Assembly (NCBI GenBank): GCA_022606135.1 | Contig: JABYQN010000002.1 | Coordinates: 4,030,001 to 4,094,000, forward strand | From: Fomes fomentarius | Taxonomy: Eukaryota; Basidiomycota; Agaricomycetes; Polyporales; Polyporaceae | Length of the DNA stretch: 64,000 nucleotides | Direction of reading: 5' to 3' | Shown: positions 43,209-55,770 of the stretch, in pieces | Position numbering within the stretch: position 1 is the stretch's first letter | Layout of the letters: every line of letters begins with the position of its first letter | Translations under genes and position numbers: made by a program | The notes under the pieces: model-generated | Told to the model about the DNA's origin: nothing | The model's input: only the letters and a program-made list of their open reading frames with translations | The model's database searches: none

Positions 43209-46119
43209 ATGGCCCACCCCTCCTCGCGCATCGGCCCCTCCGTGCGTATCGGCCGCGACCGCTCAGACTCCGACCCCATCTCCAACGCCCTCCGCCCTCC
43301 ACCAAACGAGTCCCCTCAAGACCGCGAGCAGCGCCTCCGTGCCGAGGAGGAGGCCAGGAGGCGCAGCGAAAACATCGACCGCATCCTCAGACACGACGAG
43401 AAGCGCAGCCGGAGGAGAAAGACTGTCAAGGTCCTCCTCCTCGGCCAGAGCGAGAGCGGAAAGAGCACAACCCTCAAACGTGAGTGATCCCCCATATTTA
43501 TCCCTCCTCGTATCCGCGCGTCCCACGCCCCGCTGTTCCATCCCGGTGTCCGTCAATGTTCCTACTCGCGTCCTAGGACGCGTGCCATCCAATCCCTACA
43601 AGGTTCCCTGGGACGAGGTGAGCGCGTTCCCTGTCCCATGACACGTCGACCGTCTCTGCCTCCCTGTGCAGTCTTCTTATATCTCCCGTACACAGCCGCT
43701 CCTCAGCCGCTCTTATGTCTGACGGCAGATCTGAGGCGCAATAGACGCCCAGGTCGATCGGACGGCAATAACCCCTCGTCCCCGACATGAGTATAAGTGG
43801 CTAAACTAGTGTCGCTCTCGCATGAACAACCTCCGTTCATGCGATACACGTCTGCTAGCCCACCTCGGTGACATTGTGATTGTTTTTTGCGTCTCTGGCC
43901 CGCTCCTTGGCACCAGCCCTTCTGCATTGCTCTCTCACAGCCTCTTTGGCACACCAATCTCCGCCGATACTGCCTCATGCCACAATATCTCTCAGCCTTG
44001 TACTCATCGTTGATTTTCTACCAGAGTTTCAGTTGCTACACGACCCCGCAGCGTTCCATAGGGAGCGACTAGCATGGCGCTTCGTTATCTACCTCAACCT
44101 CGTCCGCTCTATTCGTCGGTAGGCCCCTTCAGTTGCCTCCATTTCTCCGTTACAATATAATCAACGCATATATGCTCGTGCCTGTAGCATACTCGAAGCC
44201 ATCGCACCCGAGGACACGTCTGGCGCCGATGACGAGGACTTTGGCGAGTCGACAGAGACGGCCTCGATCATCATCAGCGGCTCGGACCGTCCGTCTTCAT
44301 CGCTCAACAACTCACAGCCCAACTACGAACACTACCGCACCCGACTTGCACCGCTAATGGATCTCGAACAGCGCCTCATAGCGATTCTCTCCGACCCCGA
44401 CGACGAGGGGGAGCGTGAAGCGACACACCTGCCCGAGAGCAGTGGGTGGGCAGACTCGCGCAGCAATTTCTCGGTAGGCTCGCCGTTGTCGTCGTCGCAC
44501 ACCCTCGTGGCTGGACGCCCGCCACGAATAGCCATTCCTCCCGTGTCGGCGTCTCACCCATCCGCTACGTCCTCGCATCCCTCATCATCCTATGCTTCCT
44601 CCTCGTCCTTCCCCTCCACGTCCTACAGCTCCCATAGCACTGCCCTGACCTCCCCACGATCACCCACCTCTCCCGCGATGAGCTTTGTCTCGTCGACACA
44701 TGAAATATCTGTCCGGAACGGGTGGAACTGGAAGAAGCCGTTCGTCCTCGGCCGAATGCAGAGTCCGAAGAGTCCACATGGGGGCGAGCTCATCGGCTGG
44801 TGGGAGGACCCGAACGACCCAGTGCATACACTCAACCGACATGCGCCCTTTATGAACGAGCTGTGGAGGGACCCGAAGGTCCAAACACGGCTATCGGAGA
44901 AGCAGATACGGCTACAGGAGAGCAGTGGGTTGTGAGTGTATTCCTCCTACGCCTACGGCTGTGTTGATCTTGGCATCCAACGGATAGCTATCTGGAAGAG
45001 ATCGATCGAATAACGGCCAAGATGTACTTCCCGACGGATGGTTAGTGTTATTTCTTATGTATTCCACGGGGAGCTGACGTTCCTTTTCTGATCAGACGAT
45101 GTGCTGAAAGCGCGGTTGAAGACTACCGGTGTCGTCGAGCACAAATTCACGCTGAACAAGAACACTGAGTTCAGCGGCGTAGAGTGGATCATCTACGATG
45201 TCGGCGGTTCGCAGAATCAGCGACAAGCATGGGCGCCATATTTTGACGACGGTCAGTTAATTTCAACCGCCTCGTAGTATAGACAAGACGCTAACACGCA
45301 GCGAGATAGTAAATGCCATCATTTTCCTCGTGCCTATAAGCGCTTTCGATCAGCAGCTAGCTGAGGTGCGTCCGCTATCATCAATATGCACACAGACCGC
45401 GTGCGTGCGGGTATCTAATAGCTTTCTCAATCGCGGTATTATAGGACTCGCGGGTGAATCGGCTGGAGGATTCGTTCCTGCTATGGAAATCCGTGATCGA
45501 GAATAGACTGCTCGCGCGCGTGAACATTGTGCTGTTCCTGAACAAATGCGACCTGCTGAAGAAGAAGCTCGAGAGCGGTGTGCGGCTCCATCACTACATG
45601 CCGTCGTTCAACCGGCCGAACGACTACGAGACCGTTTCGCAATGTACGTGTTTCCCGAATCTCCTGCGTTGGATCTCTGTCTGCTATATTCGGTGTACTC
45701 GGGGCCTGGGGCTGACGAACGGGTCACGATGATGCAGATTTCCGCAATCGGTTCGGCGCGATGCACGAGTCGCTCACTCCGAACAAGGAGAGGGAATGCT
45801 TCAGTGCGTCGGTTCCCTTTCGCGATATACTAGGTTGCGGGACTGAGATGGCGGTTCGCAGTCCACTTGACTTCTGTCACCGATACCCGGAGTACACATA
45901 CGATTATATCCAACGGTGCGTTTCTCTTTCCTTACTCGCCTTCCTCCCTCGCCGCTCCACCATCCAACCTACCGCTATCCTCACGCCTCCATATGCACCT
46001 GTTCCATGCCATGTGATTTCGATTGGCTCGTGTTGTACGACCCGTACTGACCCGTTGTCGCTCCTACAGTGCGGGACATCATCCTGACCGCAAACCTAAA
46101 GTCATCTTCGCTGATGTGA
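43209..46119 (+). CDS. Atypical heterotrimeric G-protein alpha subunit with Ser-rich insert
   Basis: Exons 43209-43479, 44025-44118, 44188-44931, 44988-45040, 45096-45251, 45310-45365, 45445-45643, 45738-45803, 45862-45915 and 46070-46119 give 1743 nt, or 580 aa. Motifs in order: P-loop VLLLGQSESGKSTTLKQFQL; switch I LKARLKTTGVVEHKF; switch II YDVGGSQNQRQAWAPYFDD; IIFLVPISAFDQ; NKCDLLKKKLESG (NKxD); HLTSVTDTRSTHT (the TCAT-equivalent). It ends NLKSSSLM. Odd points: no N-terminal MGxxxS for myristoylation; the switch II Gln used for GTP hydrolysis is Ser; no Cys four residues from the end; and a roughly 190-residue Ser/Pro-rich insert in the helical domain. GQSESGKST-type alphas are known as an expanded Agaricomycete group, so the function may be divergent signalling at the plasma membrane. 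Confidence 0.9.
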
Positions 46120-49100
46120 CGAGGGCCGCTGTGCCCCCGCTGGGCCGGTGTTTCTTCTATCTTGGGAGTCGGACTGCTGGTGAGAGGGATTTATCGTATT
46201 AATAGCCCACGTAAGTACGCAGTTGCACCGTGGCCGTGCCATCATCTCTATCTCCATCTCTATCTCTGTACCTATGTTCAACGCCGGTCTTCGTTTCTAT
46301 CTCGCGCAGCGTAATTGCATAATCCCGCGTCGCTCTTTTCCCACCGTGCCTTCTCTTTCCGTCGCGCACTTCCCCCCTTGCCATGGCATATCATGAATCT
46401 GACCCTCTGTTACCGTTATATACCCTTCGCGGGATGGCACCGGGCTCGGGCTAATATGCATCCGCACGGTCGAGCTGGCATTCGTATACGGTATGATATG
46501 CCACAGCCCTCCCACGGCCCCGCTTCCTCGCTCCTAGGGTTCCCGCTTCTCCCGCCGCCCACCCCGCTTCCGCTTCTATGCATGCGTCCCGGGTACCTGG
46601 CTTTCTTTTCTTTCCCCAGTTCGCACGCGCCCTGTTCTTTTCTTCGCCGAAGACGACTGATGACTCCACTGCCGCCGCATATGCCTCTCTCTCTCTCTCC
46701 TTGCAATGTCCGTCCGTCTTCCACGATTGCTTGCTCATCTCTACCTCTCTCTCTTTGTCCGTTCCTTCTTTTCTCATAGGATCCCTGTGGCCGAATTTCC
46801 GATGACGACCCTCATGCACGCTTCCCGATTTCTGTTTTCCTGCTTCTCCTCAGCGTTCTCAACCCGGCATCCGCCATCGGCCTCCGCCTCCACTACACCA
46901 CTATTACAAGTCGACCATATTCAGCCGCCCAGCCGCCCAGCCACCCAACTAACACCCACTCGTTCGAATCCGAATCCGAATCCGAAACCTAAAGATGCCC
47001 CCATTGGTAGCGGGAAGCCGAAAACCATTCCCGCCCACAACGCGCCGATTCCGCAAAGCAAGCTTGTTGTCTATTCTCTATACATGTACATGTACTCGTA
47101 GTCGTCTCCACAGACCTAATCTTTGGCCGGTTAGTCGTCACGCGGTGGTCGCCCTCGCCCTCGCCCTTGCCCTCGATCCTCCACCTCCTATCCACCAACC
47201 CGTAGCTCATGACCTTGTCCATGAGCTCCCCGGAACCCCCGCCTAACGGAAGCCCCCCACGCGCGGAGATGAGCACCCGGCCCCAGACCTCTCCCCCACC
47301 CCCACGCGATCCCGATTCCCGCTGCGTCGAGTCTTTCAACGAAATGAAATGGTTGTCAGAACAGCTACGATATAATATACTCGCTGATTTAGTGCTTAGT
47401 TATCTTTTTTGTAGTCCATGTCGTTCGTTCCGCTCGTTTCGTTCCGTCTTGCTTCAAGTTTTGCTTTGTAATTGACATGCATATGGTTGCTCCGCTTGTT
47501 CCAACGTTCGTACGTTCATTGATCATCGATCATCCCTTGCTTGCATCGATGTCGTGACAACACGAACACAAGGTCTAAGACGTCGTACTAGTAGGTTCCA
47601 TCTTTGGCTCGTTTCAACTTTCGTGTACACTGTGCCGCATAGCCTTGATCTCGTATACTAGTTCGAATGTGATATTAGGCAGGAGGGGCTGTGCGGGAAG
47701 ATTCATCCATGTTCACCCCATGTATGTGGTACGCACAGGTTTGGTTGTGGGACATGTTACACAGGCCTCGTCCGATCTACGATCCGAGAACCTGGATCCC
47801 ACCACCTACTACCAGAATGCTGTAACGGCACCGTGACCCTCCCGATTTGGACTCGCATTGTTACGCGCTACGAGACGTCTCGGTTTCTCTGGACGAACCA
47901 ACGCCAGTACACAGCGTTGGTACCCGAGCCCCGTCCCACCTCGTCTTTGTACCTCTGTACTTCGTCTAAGACCTCTGAATCTACCCTTCGTCCTCAGATC
48001 TTGCCGGGCTCGGGCCACAGCCCGTTACAAATGCCATTCCACTATCTGGTGTATGTGGGGAACCTCCTTGGGACATGCAAGCGTAGCAGGAACTCAATGA
48101 CACGAGCGGCCGGCTGACCACACAGACTCCGAAGAGTATCCAGTTAGCTGAACTTTTATCTGGGGTGGAATTCATGTTACTTACCTGTGATTCTTAGGGC
48201 TCGGGCCTCAGAACCTCGCGCGCTGATTTGGTTGGGCGGATAGTAGTGAGGTGGGAGGCACATCTGCCGTGGGGTGGCATGTCCTAGTACACTGCACCAA
48301 CATGAAGGAGGCCGGCGCACGTATGCTGATGCTGAAACATCGTGGCGGACTTATGACCCTCGCGCTTCGGTGCTATCGCTAGATCTATTGTTGGTGCAAT
48401 CTTGCCAACCCTCCATCGATTATCCCTCATCCTAGCGAGATTGAACTTCTGGACCAATGATGACGCACTGCCATGTCGACTTAACTTCAAGTCAATTCTG
48501 CATGCTCTTGGGATCACTACCAGCAACGTGGGGCGCAGCCAACTTCTTCATATTTCCAAAGGCGCGCTCACTCCGACGATGGAAGGAGACACTGAATGCT
48601 GTGGGACTCCCAGCGATAGCTATGTACTGCCAGTGTGCTTTCGGATGGCACGGAGTATAACTCTCGCGCCATGACGGTTCTCGCCGCGTCCGTTGATTGA
48701 TGGCAAAGATCCTTAGACTCGAGTTGCTTGCGCGACCTCTGCTCGGAAGAATACGTAGTAAGTCTTGTCGTAAGTACGATCGCTGCGTAATGCTAATGAA
48801 AACGAGGACTGACGTGTGGTACCGGGGGTTGGGACGAAGTTCAGAACAAGAAGATGGTATGATTCCAAGACCGGGTGAGTATGGAGCTATGGTCAGCTGA
48901 GTACTGTACTCACGTGTATGCAGCTGCTACTCAACATATCATCAATGGCACCTGTCAGAACATAAGTACCGCGAAGTGAGGTTGGGATGGCTTGAATGAT
49001 AGATTGGTTCATTTTGACTCATCAATATTGTGATCGAGATTGAGATGCATGTCCTCCGAGATCTAGATGTACGTATATCCGTTGTTCGACTCTCCGCAGC

Positions 49101-49986
49101 TCACAATGACACCTGAGGATTGCCGCTAGTAGTTGACTTCTCGTGTTTGATGAGGTGTCTGTGGTGAACTTGAAGCAATTGCTTGGAATGTTCAATAGGC
49201 GTCCTCGGGGGAAATGTGTACGGGAGTCTCCATAGCTCCTATTAACATCGTCCTGACGACTATGTGGATGTCGGAGATAGTTGTGAGAGAGCTGAGAGTC
49301 GGAGGATAGGTTCGGCTCAAAAGCCCTCACACGGTACATGAACGTGGCGCAGAGGTAGTCTTGTTCTCATTTGGCGCTCGCTCGTTCCTCGCTACAGACG
49401 CTCACTAACCTTGCGTGCGCCAACATGTCCGCTGTGGCTGCATCTCTCGAGCAGTATGTGTGAGCGGTGGAGTTGTCATGGAGTCTCACCTAGAGAACTC
49501 TGGAGCCGAGATCGGTAGGTTATATTCATCAGCGAAGGCGCCTATCTAATCTAATCTCATTGTGCGCTGTTGGACTTGGCAGTTCCTGTCACCATCCGCG
49601 ACGGCTGCCCTAGTGCCCACGTCGTTCCCTCCCAACAACCACTGCTTCTCGTTACGTGGGCACACCATCCTTCCCTGCTTCCCCAGGCCCTCACACTAGA
49701 CTCAACATACTACGCATGCTCAGTGGGAATGCGGAGGATGAAGACGGTGTCTGGAATCAGGAAATAGCTGTGCAGCCAACAGACGTGTGCACCTCCGTCA
49801 TCATTTGCTGCAACGGCCGCCTCGACGGCCATCACGCACCAAATGGGTGGCCCAACTTTCGAAACATATTATTAGGTGGCGCCTCGCCACCAAACTGCCA
49901 TGCACTTTGCGTCCCCGTCCACACGCATCGTGCCCTTTCGTTTTCCTCTTCCCCTTCGTTCTCGGTTTTCTTTCTTTTCTTGAGCC
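46120..49986. other. Intergenic, no gene recognised
   Basis: About 3.9 kb. Contains pyrimidine-rich stretches (46500-46800), a (CGAATC)n short run at 46965-46986 and (CCTCGC)n-like runs near 47151-47175. No open frame carries a recognisable family motif. Confidence 0.4.
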
Positions 49987-52500
49987 ATGGCTCCTTTACC
50001 CCGGGCTCTCGCCTCGAAGCGACAGGACGCCCCTTCTTCGTCAGGTGGTGAGTCTTACTAACCTCAGACGTTCACTAGCAAGATCTCCGCTGATTGTCGT
50101 GCGCGAAGTGTCTCCACCGTCTACCTTTCCACGATCGCAGATTACATGAACGCTGAATCCACTTCGCTCGTCCCCTACAGCGCAGGCTAGCCCTGCAGCT
50201 TCTTCCGTCACGCCCCTCCCTTCGTCATCCCCTACCATCTCAGAGAGTAAGCCCACCTCTACTTCGGTTTTCCCATCATCTTCGACGGATGAGCCCTCTC
50301 CGGCCACAAGCACCGCTGCGGAGTCTTCAAAGGCAGAGTCTACGGCGGAGTCCACGGCTGCAAGCTCCTCTCGTGTGGAGTCTTCAACAGCAACGCCCAC
50401 ATCGTCGGTACCTATCACGACCGTTGCGTCTTCATCTTCGTCTGCATCAACGTCAGAGGAGCCGTCGTCGACTTCTGCGGCATCTGCGACCTCTGCTTCT
50501 TCGATTTCAGTGTTGCTCCCTACCGGTATAGCTACTGAAGACACGCCTCCTGCAGCTCCGTCGTCCACACAGGTCGCGCCGTCTTCTGTGCCAGAGTCCG
50601 AGGCTTCTTCCACCACTCCTGCCGCTCCGTCATCAACGTCGAAGCCAACAAGTAGTTCTTCCTCCGGCCCGCTGGTCCCAACCGCAATTGTTGACCCTGG
50701 AGATGATGGCTCGGACGCTGGGAGCAGCAGTACGTCATATTTGCTCATATTGTTCATTCTTCCTGTCCAACTGTCCTCCGTGGCGATGCAGCGTCGGCGA
50801 AGCCTTCGTCCACTGACGATGCGAAGCCTTCTCCAACGGCGTCGGACCCCGAGACGCCCGAAAGTAGCTCGAGCACACCGACAACCAAACCCAGTCCGTC
50901 ACCGTCAAGCTTAAGCGGTGGTCTTATCCCAACTGCTATATTGTGCGGGAATAACCTAGATTCATTGCGGCAGAGGATCTAACAATCTAATACAGGGACT
51001 CTGGAGAGTCCTCGTCTACTGCTGAAAGCAGTACACCATCTGCGTCTCCATCTGGTAGCAAGACCAACCCTGTAGGCCCGTCCAGTGTAAGGCCCACAAA
51101 TTCGTCTGCTGTTGCTCCAACGGGCCCGTTGAGCGCCCCCGCTCCTGGTTCAACTTCGGGATCACCTTCAGCCACCGAGACGGGCAGCGCCACCACGCCA
51201 GCTCCCACCTCCGGTAACGGCAACGGCAACGGCAACGGCAGTGGAGGCAATAACGCAAGTGCTGGGTCGGGAACTGGAGACAACTCTGGGAAAGAGAACG
51301 GCGGCGGGAATGGAGGGAATGGCGACACTGGTCAGAACGGTAACCAAGATGAGACAGGCAATGGGTCAGCGGGGAGCAACACTGGGAATGGGACGGACGA
51401 ACAAGCCGCAGGGGGTTCCACGGACCCTGGTAACACTGGCCTTGTCAGCACTGTCTCCGGTCCGAGCAGCAGCACTTCGAGCGTTAGGTCAGCTTCAAAC
51501 CTTTATGAGATGCGTAATCTCGCTAACGCTTCCGTCAGCGTTACGAATCAACAAGCTGCTGCAAATGCTCCTGCGCCCACGCCCATCGTAACTACGGTTA
51601 CGGACATAACGACCTTCAGTACAGCTGTTCTCAAAACCTCAAGCGATGGCCAGACATTCACGACTGCCGAGCTCACCACGAGCACAAGGGTGTTCACCTC
51701 GACCTCGTTCCCTTCATCGTCTATTGTCGCTTCTATCTCTACGTAGGTGATTCTGCGTATACTCGGCCACACACGCTGATACTTCTCGCAGTAAGCAGAC
51801 TTCCCCCGCGATGATGGGTGGGATCATCGGCGGGTGCTTGGGAGCTCTGATCCTGATCGGTCTCATTGTCTTCTTCATCTTCCGCGTACGCAGGCGTCGG
51901 GCCCTGTCCGTGCGCGGGATCTCTAGCAACGACTACCCCGACGCGCGTTCGACTTCTTTCGTGCCTAGCTCCCCACGGTGGAGCATGGTTGGTCCCGGAC
52001 CAGGCCCAGGCCCAGCCCCTGCGCCAGTAGCGCGGGTTCCAGCACAAGCCCCGCGTCTCTCGCTCACACCGAATATGACATATGCTGCGGGAGGAACGCG
52101 TAGCGAGCTGTTCCCCAGCGTGATCTCGATGTCCGACGCGAGTGTCAGTGCAACCCCGATCAGCCCTATGCCGAGCCCCGGATCGTTCTCCGATCAGCCA
52201 AGACCGCACATGCGTGACACGATGGTGAATACTGCTGGGGCTAGCATCGTCCAAGGCGGTAGAGGACATTCGAGCCTCAGTGCGGATGCGATGCTCGACC
52301 CGTTCGTGGATCCCGTTCCACCTGCTGTGAAGGTCACGGGTGCCGATTCCGATGCAAACCCGTTCGCCGACCCGCAACCTTCGGGAGCGCAAGCACCGGC
52401 ACCGGCATCAGCTGCCGTTCAGAGGCTGTCGGTAGCCTCCACCATCTCGGTTAATGTTCAGGTGAGCGACATCCAGTCGGAATCTAGGGAATGCCGCTAA
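49987..52500 (+). CDS. Ser/Thr-rich single-pass membrane protein (mucin- or sensor-like)
   Basis: Exons 49987-50047, 50199-50729, 50792-50942, 50996-51742 and 51792-52500 give 2199 nt, or 732 aa. The N-terminal ectodomain is dominated by Ser, Thr, Pro and Ala (for example ITTVASSSSSASTSEEPSST), then a Gly/Asn-rich part (GNGNGNGNGSGGNNASAG). One transmembrane helix, GGCLGALILIGLIVFFIFRV, is followed by the basic stop-transfer RRRRA. The cytosolic tail is about 210 residues with Pro/Gly repeats (GPGPGPGPAPAP) and DPFVDP/NPFADP motifs (NPF-like endocytic signals are possible). The architecture resembles fungal cell-wall sensors or mucins, but no WSC or other domain is seen, and no classical signal peptide precedes the Ser-rich part. 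A potential donor (caggtgagc) near 52460 suggests an original 3' exon may be missing. Confidence 0.75.
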
Positions 52501-52807
52501 ACTCTTCTGCTCTTAGCCTGGGGTGGCGATGTGACGATTGGGTGGATGACCTTGTGCTTTATGGACGCTGTAATCGCACTTAATATCATTCGTTTGTAAG
52601 GATAACCGAGTTGCGTGATGAAGCTCAGCGGATGAATTTGTTACAGTGAGGTAACGCTGCAAATCTTGTTCTTGTGGTCTAAGGCGCAATGCTCTAAGAC
52701 TTTGAGGTACGTGCTTAAGCTTAAGGTTCAGTGCCAGCGCTCATGAGATTGCTTCTTCGAACCTGCCTAGACGCTGTTGTACTACGATAACCTCTGCAGC
52801 TACCACC
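52501..52807. other. Spacer between mucin-like gene and gene T
   Basis: Also present, inverted, in locus C (32460-32690). The sequence is well conserved between the two copies despite lacking an open frame. Confidence 0.6.
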
Positions 52808-54070
52808 ATGCCACCTCCTCGCAGTAAACCCACTAGTCAGTGCCAGGCCATTGAACCAGACGAGAAGACGCGATGTAGCAGCAAACCACTTAAGGGACTG
52901 TATCACTGTAGGATTCATCATCCACAGTACCAGACGCTGACGAAGAGGTACAAAGAGGCGCAAGGCGTCGTCGACGGCATGGAAGGGACGCCGCTCCCTT
53001 CTGCCGAAGAGATCGCTCGGATCAAGGACATGCGCAAACTTCAGGCGGAGTATGGTCGCATGCGCATCCTACAGGATGCCGTTCGGATCGAGAAGACGGG
53101 GCGGGAGGTGCATCACAAGCGATTCTTCCTCAAAAGTGAGACTGTTCTCTTTTTGTGTGTTGGCTTCGATTTCGGGCTAAGGCGAGATACTTTGATACGG
53201 AAGTCGATGCAGGGCATAAGACCAGGCTGAACATTCTGGAGAGGAAGATGCAGGAGAACGCAAGGGTGCTGAACCAGCTGGACGCGCGGCACTACCATCT
53301 CAGGAACGCTGACGACCCGGATTATATGGCTTGGATCAAAGAGTTCCAGGATTGTCCTCTGGAGAGCTTGGCGGCAGCGATCCCCGACGATTCCGGAGGA
53401 CACGCTAACGTCACGGTTGAGCGGTTTCCTGGCGTCGACACCGATCCAGCGACTGCTGTCATGGTTCCCGTGGACGAGTCTGAAGATGATGACCCCATTG
53501 ACATAGCTCTTCGAAACGCTCGTCGGGGGCACCTTCGTCGTTACCGTTGGCTCACTGCATCGTCCTTTGAAGACTTCATGTCCGACATAATACCACCTGA
53601 GGAGCTCCACAAGGCCGACCCCGGATTCGTACGAGCAATGGAGATCAAATGGACAGCTCGGGTTCAATACTATCGTCGGCTCGTGCTGCACGATCCGGTA
53701 CTCGCAAACAAAGCCGAGGGCAAGACGTCTTTCCTCGATCTTCTTCACAGTCCGGATTTCACTCTGGAAGACTTTGACCGCCTGTTTGGAGGGGTTAGCC
53801 TCATGGGAGATGCTCTGATCTGGTGGAAAGACTCTTTCCTGGATGCTTTCGACATCCGGCCGTCTACTAAGAAACGCAGGAACGGTGCTAGTGTGGTACC
53901 TGATATTCAAGGTCAGTACACCCGCTAGTTATATGCGCTGTTGCTAATAGGGTTTCTCACTCGCAGGCAATCGAGTGAGATTTCTTGGGCAATGGGTGTA
54001 CTCGCGTCGGCATAAGAAGGCTCTCACGACAGAAGGGTTGTATGTAAGTGACTCTACTCCTTACAGCTAA
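52808..54070 (+). CDS. Gene T, unrecognised protein with zinc-ligand-like N-terminus
   Basis: Starts MPPPRSKPTSQCQAIEPDEK. A C-x9-C-x8-C-x3-H spacing (CQAIEPDEKTRC ... YHCRIHH) suggests a small zinc-binding module like those at the N-terminus of several basidiomycete proteins. A helical LTKRYKEAQGVVDGMEG follows. After an intron ending about 53189 (its donor is unclear) comes RYFDTEVDAGHKTRLNILE, an acidic VPVDESEDDDPIDIAL, SFEDFMSDIIPPEELHKAD and LFGGVSLMGDALIWWKDSF. An intron lies at 53912-53966, then RVRFLGQWVYSRRHKKAL, reaching a TAA at 54068-54070. No family is recognised. A longer relative is split across locus C (20490-32459), and here the 3' half has been replaced by the tail gene near 54113-54118. 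Confidence 0.6.
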
Positions 54071-54073
54071 CGT

Positions 54074-55225
54074 GTGCCTGACCATATTGACCTTCACGTT
54101 GGATCACCACCTCAGTTCTTCATGGAGGAAGTGTCAGTTGTGAAGAACATGGAGAACCGGTTAGTTCGACTATTCCACGACTTCGACGAGATGCACAACT
54201 ACTTCATGCTATCTGGCACGAACGACGACCTTGTGCCGGATCGTGTCGCTCACATCAAAGCCGCAAGGCACTATCTTATGCTCGCGGGATACCCTGTCGA
54301 TGAACTCATAGGGGGTTGTCCTCCACATCCTATGTTCGATGGTCGCCCTATCCCGAGCAATACTCCAGCAACGAAGCGTGGCTACAGAACCTGGGCACAA
54401 ATCCACACCAGACCATACCTCGTTGGTGCCATTCGAGACGACCCCGAGGATCCGTTTTGCAAGGCGTTCTTAGCAGAGTTGCGTTCGCGACCGGACCTGT
54501 TCATCGTCGTCACCCATTCAGTCACCCATCATCGGGATGGAGAAGTGGAACAGTTCGGCGGGCCATCGGGCGAGATGTACTATAATATGCGTACTCGACT
54601 CTTCGAAGCTCCCGCCTCCCTGCAATCGCCATCGAGCTCTGTCGAGTGGAGTATCATCCGTACTGCCGCAAATACCCTCTTTGGCGGTGGAGAGTCTCTG
54701 AGCTCACTCCCGGGCCCTTCGGCGCCATCTCATAAACATAAACAATTACCGGACGAGGCCACGACACCCCTGGGATATCTGAATCTCCTACGTAGCGGAC
54801 GACGAGACGAGAATTACATGTTCTCACACGTCCAGTTTCCCTTACGCTACCTAGTCGTCATGGACGTGATGCACAACACGGACGGACAGTCTCTGACTAC
54901 ATATACCGTCTGGGCCGCATTTCGCGCTCTGGGGCTCGTTCAAGGTTGGGAAGTTACTCCAGCTGTCCTCGACCGAGCAGCGGTGAAGCTGATGACCCTA
55001 AGAATGAGCAAACTGTTCGCATGGATGCCTGAGGATCGGAGGCCCGACGTGTTGATGCGGAACAACCCAATCATACAAGGAGCTATGGCTGACTCGGCGA
55101 CGTTATACGCAGACCTCGCCCCACTGGAGCTTGACGTAGGTGACCATTGTTACCACACTCTTACCGCATACCCACTACTTATGATCGTCAGTGAGCGATG
55201 TAGGACTGCGCGATGTATCTTATGA
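54074..55225 (+). CDS. 'Tail' gene, unrecognised 300-380-residue protein
   Basis: Open frame; homology with the locus C copy starts at about 54118 (EEVSVVKNMENRLVRLFHDF), so the first 15 codons derive from gene T sequence in another frame. Distinct motifs: AGYPVDELIGGCPPHPMFDG, RGYRTWAQIHTRPYLVGAIR, RPDLFIVVTHSVTHHRDGE, QFPLRYLVVMDVMHN and MSKLFAWMPEDRRPDVLMRN. No signal peptide or membrane span. A possible donor (gacgtaggt) near 55134 suggests coding may end or splice there. No family is known to me. The 5' end is missing here and may be what is seen at 17900-18340. Confidence 0.5.
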   Translation: MPDHIDLHVGSPPQFFMEEVSVVKNMENRLVRLFHDFDEMHNYFMLSGTNDDLVPDRVAHIKAARHYLMLAGYPVDELIGGCPPHPMFDGRPIPSNTPATKRGYRTWAQIHTRPYLVGAIRDDPEDPFCKAFLAELRSRPDLFIVVTHSVTHHRDGEVEQFGGPSGEMYYNMRTRLFEAPASLQSPSSSVEWSIIRTAANTLFGGGESLSSLPGPSAPSHKHKQLPDEATTPLGYLNLLRSGRRDENYMFSHVQFPLRYLVVMDVMHNTDGQSLTTYTVWAAFRALGLVQGWEVTPAVLDRAAVKLMTLRMSKLFAWMPEDRRPDVLMRNNPIIQGAMADSATLYADLAPLELDVGDHCYHTLTAYPLLMIVSERCRTARCIL

Positions 55226-55384
55226 CAGCGCAAACGAAGACGCGCTTGGTGTCTGTTCCATGTACGACCGGATGGATGTCTAGTGCTCCGTAGCACCTAC
55301 CACCACGCCTGATTGTTTCGCGGCTGCCTGATATTGGAGAGCACTCAATGTATTCATCATGGCTCTTTCTCACGTTGTGTATGT

Positions 55385-55770
55385 ATGATGCATCGGTCCT
55401 CGTCCCAGGTCCCGAACGCCGCAAAGGTAGCGCACAGGGTGACCTTTGTCGATGTGAACCTACTCGCCGTTTAGCTATCTGTCCAACTCTAGCACACTGC
55501 TTGGAAGGAGGTGATTGTGCAGATCGCAGGGCATAATGTCCAACTACGTCTTCCGACCCGGAGCGAAAGAAAGGTTCGAATCCGAGGGGAAGTCGGAGGT
55601 AATGGGCGAGCGTCGTGCGCAGTACTCCACGACTTCACCCTTGCAAGACCACCACAGCGTGGTACGGGCGGGCATAAGTGTGGTCAGGGGTGGCCGAGCG
55701 TGGACTCCCGGTTTGACGTGGTACGGACCAGGATTTGAGTTCCCTCCACTCGCAGCTGCAACTTGAAGAG
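55385..55770 (+). pseudogene. FunK1 exon-4 fragment
   Basis: Matches the last exon of the intact FunK1 (61460-61960): 'cgaacgccgcaaaggtagcgc', 'gtcgatgtgaacc', 'tgtccaactacgtcttccgacccggagcgaaagaaagg' and the end around 'gaccaggatttgagttccctccactcgcagctgcaac'. Several blocks are missing and the frame is not kept. It follows the tail gene here and in locus C. Confidence 0.8.

Noticed and set aside
50041..50757. 238-aa acidic minus-strand frame
   Set aside because: Antisense shadow of the Ser/Thr-rich exon 2 of the membrane protein gene.
53113..53910. 265-aa minus-strand frame opposite gene T (also at 24084-24866)
   Set aside because: Conserved in both copies only because gene T is; the sense frame has consistent introns and acidic/charged composition expected of a protein.
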